DNA from: Peptostreptococcaceae bacterium
GTDB lineage: Bacteria > Bacillota > Clostridia > Peptostreptococcales > Peptostreptococcaceae
Reading direction: 5' to 3'
Length of the DNA stretch: 64,000 bases
Assembly: GCA_025210335.1 (NCBI GenBank)
Contig: JAOARY010000067.1
Location: 62,001 to 126,000, forward strand
Shown here: in pieces, positions 26,945 to 35,443 of the stretch
Layout: every line of letters begins with the position of its first letter
Numbering within the stretch: position 1 is the first letter of the stretch
The notes under the pieces: model-generated
Seen by the model: the letters and a program-made list of their open reading frames with translations, nothing else
Databases searched by the model: none
What the model was told of the DNA's origin: nothing
Program-made: the position numbers and the translations under genes

Positions 26945-27667
26945 ATGAATATATTTGTAGGAGATAAAAGGGTTGGAAAAACTTTTATATCAAAATATTT
27001 ATCACTTTATCTTTCAGATTATGATAAAAAAGTTGCGTTAATTGATTTTAATAATTCTAGTGATTTATTTGATTTTTTTAAAACAAGTAATTCATATGAT
27101 AATTCATACAATGATTTTTGTGATATTTTAAAAAAACCTTTGTTAATTTATAAAAATATAGATATATATACATCTAAAAAACTAAATAATAAAGATTTTT
27201 CTAGAGTATTTGAGCTTTATAAAAATTTTAAATCAAAGTATGATTATATTATTTTTGATTGTTCATTTGAAAATTTTAAAAAATTATTAATTAACAAAAA
27301 GAATTTTTTTCAAAAGGAAGAATTTAATATCAAGATTCATTTGATATTGGATCAGAGGGTTATTTCAAAAGAATTAAGGGAAATAGCTTTATATAAGAAA
27401 TTTGATTCTATTATATTTAATAAATATATAAAATCTAGATTTGATGACAAAAAGCTATTAAATATGCTTAATCTAGAACTTTCAGATAGTACTAAATTGT
27501 TTTATCTAAATTATGATTTACTTAATGAACAAGAAGATTTAAATAATTATTTTAAAAATAGAGAATTAACAAAGTTTAATAAAGAGCTAAAAAAAGAATT
27601 GAATCTATATTCTTATCAGATACTTAATTTTAAATTCAACAAAAAAAGTATATTTAATATTTTTTAG
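26945..27667 (+). CDS. MinD/ParA-like P-loop ATPase, pilus operon
   Basis: A 240-aa protein with Walker A GDKRVGKT (residues 6-13), a switch strand VALIDFNN (about 35) and Walker B YIIFDCS (about 100). It belongs to the SIMIBI class with MinD, ParA and CpaE. Unlike the divergent CpaE-like protein it keeps the catalytic-loop Lys12. AGAAAGGAG lies before the ATG, 12 bases after the CpaB-like gene. It probably positions or energises the pilus machine with its neighbour. Confidence 0.7.
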   Translation: MNIFVGDKRVGKTFISKYLSLYLSDYDKKVALIDFNNSSDLFDFFKTSNSYDNSYNDFCDILKKPLLIYKNIDIYTSKKLNNKDFSRVFELYKNFKSKYDYIIFDCSFENFKKLLINKKNFFQKEEFNIKIHLILDQRVISKELREIALYKKFDSIIFNKYIKSRFDDKKLLNMLNLELSDSTKLFYLNYDLLNEQEDLNNYFKNRELTKFNKELKKELNLYSYQILNFKFNKKSIFNIF

Positions 27668-27679
27668 GAGGTCGATTTT

Positions 27680-28561
27680 ATGAATAATAATTATATAAAA
27701 AAAGTTGATGGTAAAATTATAGCTCTCTATTCACCGATTGAACAAGTTGGTAAAAGTGTTTTAACATCAATTTTAGGAGCTTATTATAGCTTTGTTTTAA
27801 AGAATAAAAAAATACTAATTTTGACCAATGATTTTTCATGTGACTGTTTTTCATATCTTATTAAAAATGAATATGAAAGAAATTTACTGTCCGAATTATA
27901 TACACTTAGCAAAACTTCTAATTTAGATTTAAATAAATTTAGCTTATATACTAAATCAATATCTGCTAATTTAGATATTCTATATAATGCTAGTGATAAA
28001 AATCTAAAGGAGAATCTTAATACACAAATAAAAAATATCCTTAACATAGCTAAAGGTGTTTATGATTATATATTTCTAGATTTGGATTCAAATTTGCAGT
28101 ATTCAAAAGAAATACTTAAATTGAGTGATTTTTATTTTTATTTAATAAATCAAAACTATAAACAGATAAATTCAATTGATAAAAAATTAGATTATTTAAA
28201 AGATATTTATGCTAAGAGGACTATAATAATAAATAAATTTGATAAAGAATATACACATCTAAATGAATCTATAATTAAAAAAATTTTTAAAACTAAAGGA
28301 ATTTATAATGATTTTTTTATTATTCCATCAAGTAAATTTATTGATAAGGCATGTATGCAAAATAGTTTATTTGAATATTTAAATGATGAATTTAAATATG
28401 ATTCAAATGATTTCTTACCCTATATAGATGAGATGAAAGATTATATGTATTTTCTTATATTAAATGGTTCAAAGGATAATACATATAAGAGTTTTTTGGA
28501 TTTTAAAAATATCTTTAAGATCAGTCCAAATAAAAAAACAAATAATAAAAAAACATCTTAG
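27680..28561 (+). CDS. Second MinD/CpaE-like ATPase, pilus operon
   Basis: A 293-aa protein with a deviant Walker A (SPIEQVGKS, Lys25), a strand ILILTNDF where MinD-type proteins have the switch Asp, and Walker B YIFLDLDS (about 130). It starts 12 bases after the previous gene with AGGAGG. The tandem of two active-looking paralogues plus one degenerate CpaE-like protein across the divergent promoter is unusual; ordinary Tad loci have one. Confidence 0.7.
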   Translation: MNNNYIKKVDGKIIALYSPIEQVGKSVLTSILGAYYSFVLKNKKILILTNDFSCDCFSYLIKNEYERNLLSELYTLSKTSNLDLNKFSLYTKSISANLDILYNASDKNLKENLNTQIKNILNIAKGVYDYIFLDLDSNLQYSKEILKLSDFYFYLINQNYKQINSIDKKLDYLKDIYAKRTIIINKFDKEYTHLNESIIKKIFKTKGIYNDFFIIPSSKFIDKACMQNSLFEYLNDEFKYDSNDFLPYIDEMKDYMYFLILNGSKDNTYKSFLDFKNIFKISPNKKTNNKKTS

Positions 28562-28562
28562 T

Positions 28563-28604
28563 TAAACAGCAAAATAAATTTATTTATATGTTTTACTGTT
28601 TGAA
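28563..28604 (+). terminator. Intra-operon hairpin before the TadA-like gene
   Basis: AAACAGCAAAATA (from about 28564) pairs with TGTTTTACTGTTT (about 28590-28602) with two mismatches or G-U pairs. There is no strong T-run. A TATAAT at 28651-28656 further on suggests a secondary promoter, so the operon may be split here. Confidence 0.4.
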
Positions 28605-28682
28605 ATGATATTGTAAACAAAATAAATAAAATAAATTTATAATAATTGATTATAATTTTTGGTTTTAAAGGTAGGTGAGCTT

Positions 28683-30347
28683 TTGATAAATACTTTTGAT
28701 GATTTAAAGACTTATGTGACAAAAAGCATTGATTTATATCTTAAGGAAAATCTAAATGAATATAAAGATATAAAAGAATTTGAAAAAGAGAAAAAAAGAA
28801 GAGAGTATCTTAGAAATCATCTCAAAAATGCTAAGTTTGGTGATGAAAAAGATAAAGAGTATGTAAAGGAATATATAAAGAATCTTATAACTACAAAGGG
28901 GCATAGCTTAAATAATGAGTTTTATATAGATAATAAGAATATAAAAAATTTTATAAATTTTAATAAAGAGCTTGATATTTATTTAATATATCTAATTGTA
29001 TTATATGTGTATAAAAGAGATTATAACTACAAAGCATTTACAAATATAATTGAAAATAATGATTTATTTAAATTAAAAATAGTGTCTGATTCAAAGGGTT
29101 ATTATGTTGATGAAAAAGATATATTAAATATTTATAATAAAATTTTAAATAAGAAAGATAAAAGATTTTTTGACTCGGATGGATTTAATTATGAAATACA
29201 TTTAGATATTTTGGTACAGCTTATTTATGAAGAAACTTATGGTAATTCAAATATAGATGAATTGATGCATCAAGATATCGATGATATTGGTATAGGTTTA
29301 TCAGGTTTACAAACTGATTCTATACCAAGATACTACAAGCAAGATAAGCGATTTTGTTATGAGGGTGTATGGATTAAGTATAAGGGAAGCTTAATTGATT
29401 TAAGATTCTTATCTTTGCAGAGTTTTAAGAATCTAAAAAATATTGTTAAGGAATCAGTTTCATATAATCAAAAGGGACAGTTTTCTAAATCTCAAGGATT
29501 TTTACTTTCAAGAGGTAAGGATGGGTCAAGAAGAATGGCTTGTATTGATCCATTTGCTGAAAACTCTGCTTTATGGATTAGAAAATTTACAGCTAAAAAT
29601 ATGGATTTTGATTCTATGTTAGGAGATTATAAGAATGCTTCTTTGGTTAAGATAATAGCACAAATATTTATAAAATCAGGAGCATCACTTCCGATTTGTG
29701 GTTATCAAGGGGTTGGAAAAACTTCTACTTTAGAGAGTTTGGCTGAATTTATTCAACCTTTTTATGCTATTAGAGTTATCGAGTCAACCTTTGAATCTAA
29801 TTTAAGACATAAATATCCAAATAAAAATATTTTGACTGTTCAAGAGTATGGAGATGTGGATTTAGAAAGGGCTTATGAGTTTTCACTTAAAACCACAGGA
29901 GATATTTATATTGTTCAAGAAGCATCTTCTGATTCTATGGTTGTTGATATAACTAGAACTGCAAATCGTGGTGGTAGATCTGTTATATTTACTTATCATC
30001 CAAACAGTCCTAAAAAATGCATATTAGAAATAGCAAATGCATTGCTACGTAAAGGTATTTATAAGGACTTAAGAGATTCTTTATATACTGCATTAAATAC
30101 AGTCAATATATGTTTACAAATAGAAATGGATATGGAAAGTAAGCAAAGATATTATAATTTTTACGAGTTTATTCCTATAAATAATTATAAGGATTTTAAG
30201 GTAGTTCCTATAATTGAATTTGACTTAGATAAAAAAGAATATGTTTTTAGAAATAAAATATCTAAAGAGTTTTATAAAGAATTATACAGAAAATCACCAC
30301 TCGATGAAGATCGAAAACTTTTAAAAGAAATTTTTCAAGATAAGTAG
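28683..30347 (+). CDS. TadA/CpaF-like pilus assembly ATPase, divergent
   Basis: A 554-aa VirB11/CpaF-family ATPase. Walker A is GYQGVGKT (340-347, Lys346), the conserved acidic box is RVIESTFESN, and the Walker B/His region aligns to VQEASSDS (Glu413) and TYHPNS (His439). CpaF proteins normally read GEVRGGE and TIHANS, so the Arg finger-like RGGE stretch is replaced here while the catalytic Glu and His remain. The first 200 residues are helical and Lys-rich. TTG 28683 is chosen because AAAGGTAGGTGAG precedes it; the TTG at 28659 lacks a ribosome site. It should power pilus assembly and perhaps retraction. Confidence 0.8.
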   Translation: MINTFDDLKTYVTKSIDLYLKENLNEYKDIKEFEKEKKRREYLRNHLKNAKFGDEKDKEYVKEYIKNLITTKGHSLNNEFYIDNKNIKNFINFNKELDIYLIYLIVLYVYKRDYNYKAFTNIIENNDLFKLKIVSDSKGYYVDEKDILNIYNKILNKKDKRFFDSDGFNYEIHLDILVQLIYEETYGNSNIDELMHQDIDDIGIGLSGLQTDSIPRYYKQDKRFCYEGVWIKYKGSLIDLRFLSLQSFKNLKNIVKESVSYNQKGQFSKSQGFLLSRGKDGSRRMACIDPFAENSALWIRKFTAKNMDFDSMLGDYKNASLVKIIAQIFIKSGASLPICGYQGVGKTSTLESLAEFIQPFYAIRVIESTFESNLRHKYPNKNILTVQEYGDVDLERAYEFSLKTTGDIYIVQEASSDSMVVDITRTANRGGRSVIFTYHPNSPKKCILEIANALLRKGIYKDLRDSLYTALNTVNICLQIEMDMESKQRYYNFYEFIPINNYKDFKVVPIIEFDLDKKEYVFRNKISKEFYKELYRKSPLDEDRKLLKEIFQDK

Positions 30348-30433
30348 TATTTTTAAGAAAATCAGAAATAACATAAAAATTATAATAAAATTTTTTATGG
30401 TAAATATAATTATGAAATTAGGATGTGATTTTT

Positions 30434-32410
30434 ATGAATGACATAAGAATCAAAAACAAAAATGCTTTTTATGATTTTTTAGAAAGTGTATCTTTTAAAT
30501 TGTATTCTTTATTTTTAAAAATTCCAATTCTAAAGGATTTTATCTATAATTTTAAAAACAATTTAAAATTAAAATTTTTATTGGATGAAAATATGATTTT
30601 AATTGAAATAATAAAAGTAATATCACTTATAAGTTTTTCTTTTGGTTTTAGTTTTATAATTTTTGCATTTTATTTTAAAAATATTTTATTAAATATTTTT
30701 TCTTCAATAATAATTACTAAATCTATTTATGATTTAAAATATCAAATGGATGTAAAATTCTTGGAGGGATTAGAAGAAGTTTTAAGTGATTTTGTTCATT
30801 ATTATAATATGACAGAAAGTAACTTAGATAAAACTTTCTTAAAACTTGAAGAAACAACTTATAATAATGATTTTATAAAAAAACATTTTTTAAAGCTATT
30901 TGATTATGTAAAGGAAGCTAGTTTATCTGATGATGATATCTTTATTTTACAAGAATATAGTGAAAATGCCATAAATAAGTATTTTAAAATTTTATGTAAT
31001 TTTATCTATACAACTTATAAATATGGAGATGAAATTATAGATAATAAATCAGCTTTTGTTGAGGGACTTTTATCACTTCAAAGAGAAGTTAATAATGAAT
31101 TTGAAAAGAAATTGATTATTAGGGAAGAAACTTTTTTAGAAGTTGTTTTTATAGTGATGCCACTTTATTTTTTACCATTAATAAAATCGTATATGCTTAA
31201 TTATTTTTCTTTTGAGGGTTTTTCTTATATTAGAGATTTTATATTTTCTAATATTGGTTATAGTGTAATGATATTTTGTGCTATTTTAACTTTTGTTTTT
31301 TATATTTTGTATAAAAACTTATGTTTAGCTGATGATGTGATTATAAGAAAAAAAGCTGTATTCTTTGAAGAAAAGATTTTAAAGAGATTTAAATTCTTAG
31401 ATAAGCTTGTTAAGTTTTTGATTAAAGATAAGGTTCAAAGTATTAATAATTTACTTTTAAAAAGTGCAAAGATTGACAATGCTAAATTTTATTATCTTAG
31501 AAAAATATTAGTGTTTTTTATTTCTTTTATGATTTTAGTAAGTATTTTTACATTTAATATCTTCTTTAATAGATTAAATGTAGTTTCATCTTTGGATATT
31601 GGAGTTAATAAGAATTTGCTTAGTAGATCAATTCTTTTACATGAAAATATAGAAGCTTATAAAGATGAAGCTTTAGAAAATGATAAGAAGATTATAAATT
31701 ATTTAAAGGCTAATAAGGACTTTGTAAGTAAATCTAAGGATGAACAAGAGGATTATATAAGAAAGTATATGAAAAAGAATAATATAACTTATGGTATTAA
31801 TGAGGTTGGTATTGATAGGATATTTGCAAAACTAGAGATTATAAATATAAATAGATTTAGTTTTTTAAGATTAATTTTTATAATTTTTGTTTCTTTTATT
31901 CTTTGTAATATAGAGTATTTTATCTTAAAGTCCAAAGCTTTTATAAATAAGGAGCATATTTTGTATGATGAAACTATGGGGCTTTATACTGTTTGTATAT
32001 TACTTTTGAATAATAAACATATGACTCCAAAGGATTTATTAAATAATATGAAGAATTTTTCTTATCTTTTTAAAGCAAATTTACAAAAGGCTTTGGATAA
32101 TTATAGTTTAGAGTCTTTAAAGGATTTAAAAAAGATTACTAATTATAAGTATTTTAATAATTTAATAGATGCTTTTTTAATAAGCGAGGAAGGTTTGGAA
32201 ATCAAAAAGGCTTTTTGTGGTCTAAAACAAAAGAGAGATTTTCAAGAAAAATCAAGAGAAAGAAGTACAAGAAAGTTTATAAATAGAAATATAGAGATTA
32301 TAAGGTTTTTATCTATGTTTTCATTATTTACAACCATAATTCTTTATATTTTTGCACCACTTTTAATAGCTGTAATGGATATGTTTTCAAAAACCAATAA
32401 TTATTTATAA
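30434..32410 (+). CDS. Large TadB/TadC-like pilus platform protein
   Basis: A 658-aa polytopic protein. Hydrophobic segments lie near residues 47-85, 240-300, 355-375, 480-500 and 630-650, giving two similar halves, each with a cytoplasmic helical domain preceding paired membrane helices. TadB and TadC are normally separate proteins of about 300 aa from the type II secretion F family; this one has the length of the two together. It starts at ATG 30434, 9 bases after TAGGA; the GTG at 30425 lies next to that site. The position after the TadA-like ATPase is as in tad operons. Confidence 0.7.
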   Translation: MNDIRIKNKNAFYDFLESVSFKLYSLFLKIPILKDFIYNFKNNLKLKFLLDENMILIEIIKVISLISFSFGFSFIIFAFYFKNILLNIFSSIIITKSIYDLKYQMDVKFLEGLEEVLSDFVHYYNMTESNLDKTFLKLEETTYNNDFIKKHFLKLFDYVKEASLSDDDIFILQEYSENAINKYFKILCNFIYTTYKYGDEIIDNKSAFVEGLLSLQREVNNEFEKKLIIREETFLEVVFIVMPLYFLPLIKSYMLNYFSFEGFSYIRDFIFSNIGYSVMIFCAILTFVFYILYKNLCLADDVIIRKKAVFFEEKILKRFKFLDKLVKFLIKDKVQSINNLLLKSAKIDNAKFYYLRKILVFFISFMILVSIFTFNIFFNRLNVVSSLDIGVNKNLLSRSILLHENIEAYKDEALENDKKIINYLKANKDFVSKSKDEQEDYIRKYMKKNNITYGINEVGIDRIFAKLEIININRFSFLRLIFIIFVSFILCNIEYFILKSKAFINKEHILYDETMGLYTVCILLLNNKHMTPKDLLNNMKNFSYLFKANLQKALDNYSLESLKDLKKITNYKYFNNLIDAFLISEEGLEIKKAFCGLKQKRDFQEKSRERSTRKFINRNIEIIRFLSMFSLFTTIILYIFAPLLIAVMDMFSKTNNYL

Positions 32411-32421
32411 AAAATATATTG

Positions 32422-32458
32422 ATAGCTGCTACATGAAAAAACATCATGTTGCTGCTAT
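32422..32458 (+). terminator. Hairpin before the pilin gene
   Basis: ATAGCTGCTACATG (32422-32435) and CATGTTGCTGCTAT (32445-32458) pair at 12 of 14 positions. It lies between the platform-protein stop and the pilin ribosome site. It may stabilise or separate the pilin transcript. Confidence 0.5.
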
Positions 32459-32488
32459 TAATTAATAATCAAAATAGGAGTGATTTAT

Positions 32489-32920
32489 ATGAATAAGAAA
32501 ATTTTAATTGTGGCAACTTTAGTATTTGCATTAGCTTTTGTGGCAGTTTTGGCTGTTATGAACTCGGGGTTATTATCAACTGCATCAAATGCAAACAAAA
32601 AACTTAGTAACACTTTATCAATGACAAGTGATTATGAACTTGAAACTTATAATGGAACTACAGTAACAGGAGATACTGTTATATCAGCTATAAAAAATGC
32701 TAAAACTTTATCATCTAATACTAAACTTGAGATAATAGTAAAAACAAAAGAAGGTTCAACAGATAAATATGGTTTTGTTGAGGGTAAAGATGATTTTACA
32801 GATTATACAGAAACTGATTCTAGAGATAATGATTTTATAAACCCTACTGCTAATTTTGAAGCTAGTTTAGAAAAAAATGATAATGATATTATTACAGGAA
32901 TTGAATTTGTTCAAGAATAA
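32489..32920 (+). CDS. Probable major pilin subunit of the Tad-like system
   Basis: A 143-aa protein with MNKK and then one hydrophobic helix (about 4-28), followed by a Ser/Thr/Asn-rich polar domain. The segment YNGTTVTGDTVISAIKN (about 55-71) matches a pattern I know from small secreted proteins in clostridial tad operons. Its size, N-terminal helix and place after TadA and TadB/C-like genes point to the structural pilin. No Flp-type G/E processing site is evident, so processing may differ. Hairpins on both sides and a strong TAGGAG site (8 bases before ATG 32489) fit high expression. Confidence 0.6.
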   Translation: MNKKILIVATLVFALAFVAVLAVMNSGLLSTASNANKKLSNTLSMTSDYELETYNGTTVTGDTVISAIKNAKTLSSNTKLEIIVKTKEGSTDKYGFVEGKDDFTDYTETDSRDNDFINPTANFEASLEKNDNDIITGIEFVQE

Positions 32921-32950
32921 GAAAATATAGAAATATATATTTAATATTTA

Positions 32951-32986
32951 AGTCATCATCATTATTGGTGATGGCTTATTTTTATA
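32951..32986 (+). terminator. Attenuator-like hairpin after the pilin gene
   Basis: AGTCATCATC (32951-32960) pairs with GGTGATGGCT (32967-32976) along ten positions, including two G-U pairs, and is followed by TATTTTTATA. It would end most transcripts after the pilin and let a fraction through to the minor proteins. Confidence 0.65.
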
Positions 32987-32998
32987 AGAGGTGATCTG

Positions 32999-33466
32999 AT
33001 GGCTAAAAAGATTTTATTATTATTTTCTTTTTTTAGTTTTTTTATTGGTTTTTCTTTGATTTCATCTTTTTATGTTACTTCTAATAATATATCTTTGATG
33101 AAAGAGCAAAATAGAGATTTTGTTGAAACTATAAGATATAAGGGATTTGTTACAGATAAGATGTATTATTCATATCTAAAGAAATTTAACATACCTGTTT
33201 CTATTAGTTTTGAACACAGAAAAAATAATGATATTAATTTAGATAAAGATATTATAGATGCAGTATTTACAAAGGAAATATTAGATGAAATTAGTAAAAA
33301 TAAGATTTATAAATTTGATAAAAATGATGAAATAGTAATAAGGGTGAGGAAAAAAGGAATTACATTTTTTGAAGCGAATATAAAGGCTCTTACAGGTCTA
33401 GCATTTAATAAAGATAGAATAATATCTAAAGAAGGTGGGGTTATTTTAAATGAACAGTATCATTAA
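32999..33466 (+). CDS. Small membrane-anchored pseudopilin-like protein
   Basis: A 155-aa protein with an N-terminal hydrophobic helix (about 4-26) and a charged extracytoplasmic domain that I do not recognise. GAGGTG lies 5 bases before the ATG. The stop overlaps the next gene by 17 bases. Size and position resemble TadE/TadF-type minor pilins, but no family motif is visible. Confidence 0.6.
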   Translation: MAKKILLLFSFFSFFIGFSLISSFYVTSNNISLMKEQNRDFVETIRYKGFVTDKMYYSYLKKFNIPVSISFEHRKNNDINLDKDIIDAVFTKEILDEISKNKIYKFDKNDEIVIRVRKKGITFFEANIKALTGLAFNKDRIISKEGGVILNEQYH

Positions 33467-34274
33467 GCCCATCTTAATCATTTTAATAACTTTGTTTTGT
33501 ATACATTTTTTAATTTTTAAAGCTGAAGAATTTAGCAATGAAGAAGAATTAAAGATATTTAAATATGCACTAAAAACAGCATCACAAGATGCAACTTCAA
33601 TAATAAGAGATTTAAATATTTTAAATACAACTTACGATGGATCTATAAAGGAAGATGAAAATATATTATTTGATTATTCTAAGGCAGTAGATAGATTTTA
33701 TAGGTCAATGACTCTTAATTTAAATGAGAATATGGATACAGATTATGATTTTTCTAAGGCTTTAAATATACCTCTAACGGGATTAGTTGCATATGATTTT
33801 ATAATAGGACAAACAAAGGAAGGCTATACAATTCCTTATTCATATACATTTAATGATAGTAAAAATAAAATAATATATAATTTTACATTAGGAAATATAA
33901 TAGAAATTAAATCATATAATCAAAGTGAATTTATAAAAACTAATCTTGGTGATATAAATCAAATAGCTAAGAATATGACTAATAAAGAGTTTAGAGATTA
34001 TATAATAATTGAAACTATAAATAAATTTTTAAAGAAATATTCAAATGAAGATAATTTAATAACTAAAGATATTTTATACAAGGGACTTAATTTTAATTTA
34101 GCACATGCAGACTATACAAAAAACAAAGAAGTTTATAATATTAAAAATTCACTAATTGATGGATCTGGATTCTTTGCTATAGTAGATAGTTATAAATCAA
34201 CAGCAGATAAAACACATAGATTTCTAAGATTATTTGCTTTTGGGGGAAGTGAATTATTATTAATAGAAAAATAA
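33450..34274 (+). CDS. Membrane-anchored TadE/F-like protein
   Basis: A 274-aa protein with one N-terminal hydrophobic helix (about 4-23) and an extracytoplasmic domain with many Asn and Thr. The segment YALKTASQDAT (about 40-50), an acidic Ala-rich stretch after the helix, is like the start of TadE/F pseudopilin domains. It starts inside the previous gene with GGTGGGG upstream. No enzyme motif is visible. It ends the pilus core operon. Confidence 0.6.
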   Translation: MNSIIKPILIILITLFCIHFLIFKAEEFSNEEELKIFKYALKTASQDATSIIRDLNILNTTYDGSIKEDENILFDYSKAVDRFYRSMTLNLNENMDTDYDFSKALNIPLTGLVAYDFIIGQTKEGYTIPYSYTFNDSKNKIIYNFTLGNIIEIKSYNQSEFIKTNLGDINQIAKNMTNKEFRDYIIIETINKFLKKYSNEDNLITKDILYKGLNFNLAHADYTKNKEVYNIKNSLIDGSGFFAIVDSYKSTADKTHRFLRLFAFGGSELLLIEK

Positions 34275-34383
34275 TTCAAAAAATAAATACTTGAACGTTG
34301 AAAACTAAATAAGTCCTTTAATAATCAACAATATCAAACTCTATAAGAACAATTAAGCATGAAGTTTTAAAACGTCTATAAAC

Positions 34384-34482
34384 GAGCCTTTAGGCTCAAC
34401 TGCTATTTTTAATATTTACTTCGATGTTTAAAAAGTAAATGTAAAAATAGCTATGATAGCGGAGCAAAGGTTTTATCATAGC
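34384..34482 (+). ncRNA. Structured RNA candidate between pilus operon and secreted-protein genes
   Basis: Three stems lie in 99 bases: GAGCCT-TT-AGGCTC (34384-34397); an 18-base-pair stem of GCTATTTTTA (34402-34411) plus ATTTACTT (34414-34421) with AAGTAAAT (34433-34440) plus TAAAAATAGC (34442-34451); and GCTATGATA (34450-34458) with TATCATAGC (34474-34482). Stems two and three share bases 34450-34451, and GCTAT/ATAGC occur several times, so alternative pairings are possible. The loop holds GGAGCAAAGG. I know no matching family. The rest of the 380-base spacer is AT-rich and holds the AAAGGAG site of the next gene; TTGAAAACTAAATAA at 34299-34313 resembles rRNA-operon spacer sequence. Confidence 0.5.
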
Positions 34483-34654
34483 GGGAATATAGATAACTAA
34501 TAATTTTAATATAAATAATGTTTTTTGGATATTTTTTATTAATTTATATATTATATTTTGATTATATGTTATTATTTAGGAGTGACATGTATTATAAAAT
34601 TTGTAATATTATTTATAAAAAAATATTATTAACAATCAAAAGGAGTGTTATATA

Positions 34655-35392
34655 ATGAATAAGTTTACATCTTTTTTAGTAATTATATTAATTTTATCAA
34701 ATATAGCTTTTTCACATGCTATGGATTTAGATAACTATAAGAATATTGAAAATGAAATTGAACAAAAATTAATAAAAGAAAAGGATCTTGAACATATCGA
34801 ATTTGAAGATAGAGGATTTACAAAAGAACATTTTTTCATGCATATGGGAATAGCTAAAAAACCACAATTCATTGCAGAAGATATGGTTAAAGCACCAAAT
34901 TTAAAAGATAATGATATAGTTGTTGATGATGTTATTATTAAAAATATAAAATTTTATCCATACAGTAAAGATGTTTATTATTATGGAGATAAAACGGTTT
35001 ACACTCAATGGTCTAATCTTAATAAATGTGGTTATTTTACATTTGATGTAACACCTTTAAATGAAGATAGTGTAAGAAATAAACATTCATTTCAAATTCA
35101 TATGATTAATAAAAAAGGTGAAGAATTTACAGTTAATTCAAATGGTGCAGGAACAGATTATGAAGATAAAACATTACAAAAAGCATTAAAAACTCATCCG
35201 AATATGCCAGTAACATACAAAGATATAGAAGTTGATAAAAATTGTACTTTTGTATTTGATGAAAATAAAGATATAGAAGGTTTGCCACAATTTCCATTTA
35301 AAGATATGGATAAAATATATCTATATTCAAGACAGAGTAAAGAAGGTACAGTTATAGAAATTGATATAAAAGATGTTGAAGTTATAAGATAA
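34655..35392 (+). CDS. Secreted protein of unknown function, pilus region
   Basis: A 245-aa protein with a clean signal peptide (MNKFTSFLVIILILSNIAFSH then A) and no membrane anchor. It begins with an acidic helical part, then a beta-rich domain (about 80-245) with aromatic strands such as YYYGDKTVYTQW and ending VIEIDIKDVEVI. I do not recognise a family. AAAGGAG lies 9 bases before the ATG. It lies 51 bases before the giant surface protein and probably forms an operon with it; it could be its partner at the cell surface. Confidence 0.65.
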   Translation: MNKFTSFLVIILILSNIAFSHAMDLDNYKNIENEIEQKLIKEKDLEHIEFEDRGFTKEHFFMHMGIAKKPQFIAEDMVKAPNLKDNDIVVDDVIIKNIKFYPYSKDVYYYGDKTVYTQWSNLNKCGYFTFDVTPLNEDSVRNKHSFQIHMINKKGEEFTVNSNGAGTDYEDKTLQKALKTHPNMPVTYKDIEVDKNCTFVFDENKDIEGLPQFPFKDMDKIYLYSRQSKEGTVIEIDIKDVEVIR

Positions 35393-35443
35393 AGGACTTA
35401 GATTATTCTAGGTTCTTTTTTTATTTGTAAAGGAGTGAGGCTG

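Noticed and set aside
26945-28561. Plasmid partition (ParA) genes marking a mobile element
   Set aside because: The MinD/ParA-like proteins lie inside a pilus-type operon with TadA- and CpaB-like genes; no ParB, replication gene, integrase or transposase is visible.
34290-34320. Remnant of an rRNA operon spacer
   Set aside because: TTGAAAACTAAATAA resembles spacer sequence, but no 16S, 23S, 5S or tRNA sequence is nearby, so a chance match in AT-rich DNA is as likely.
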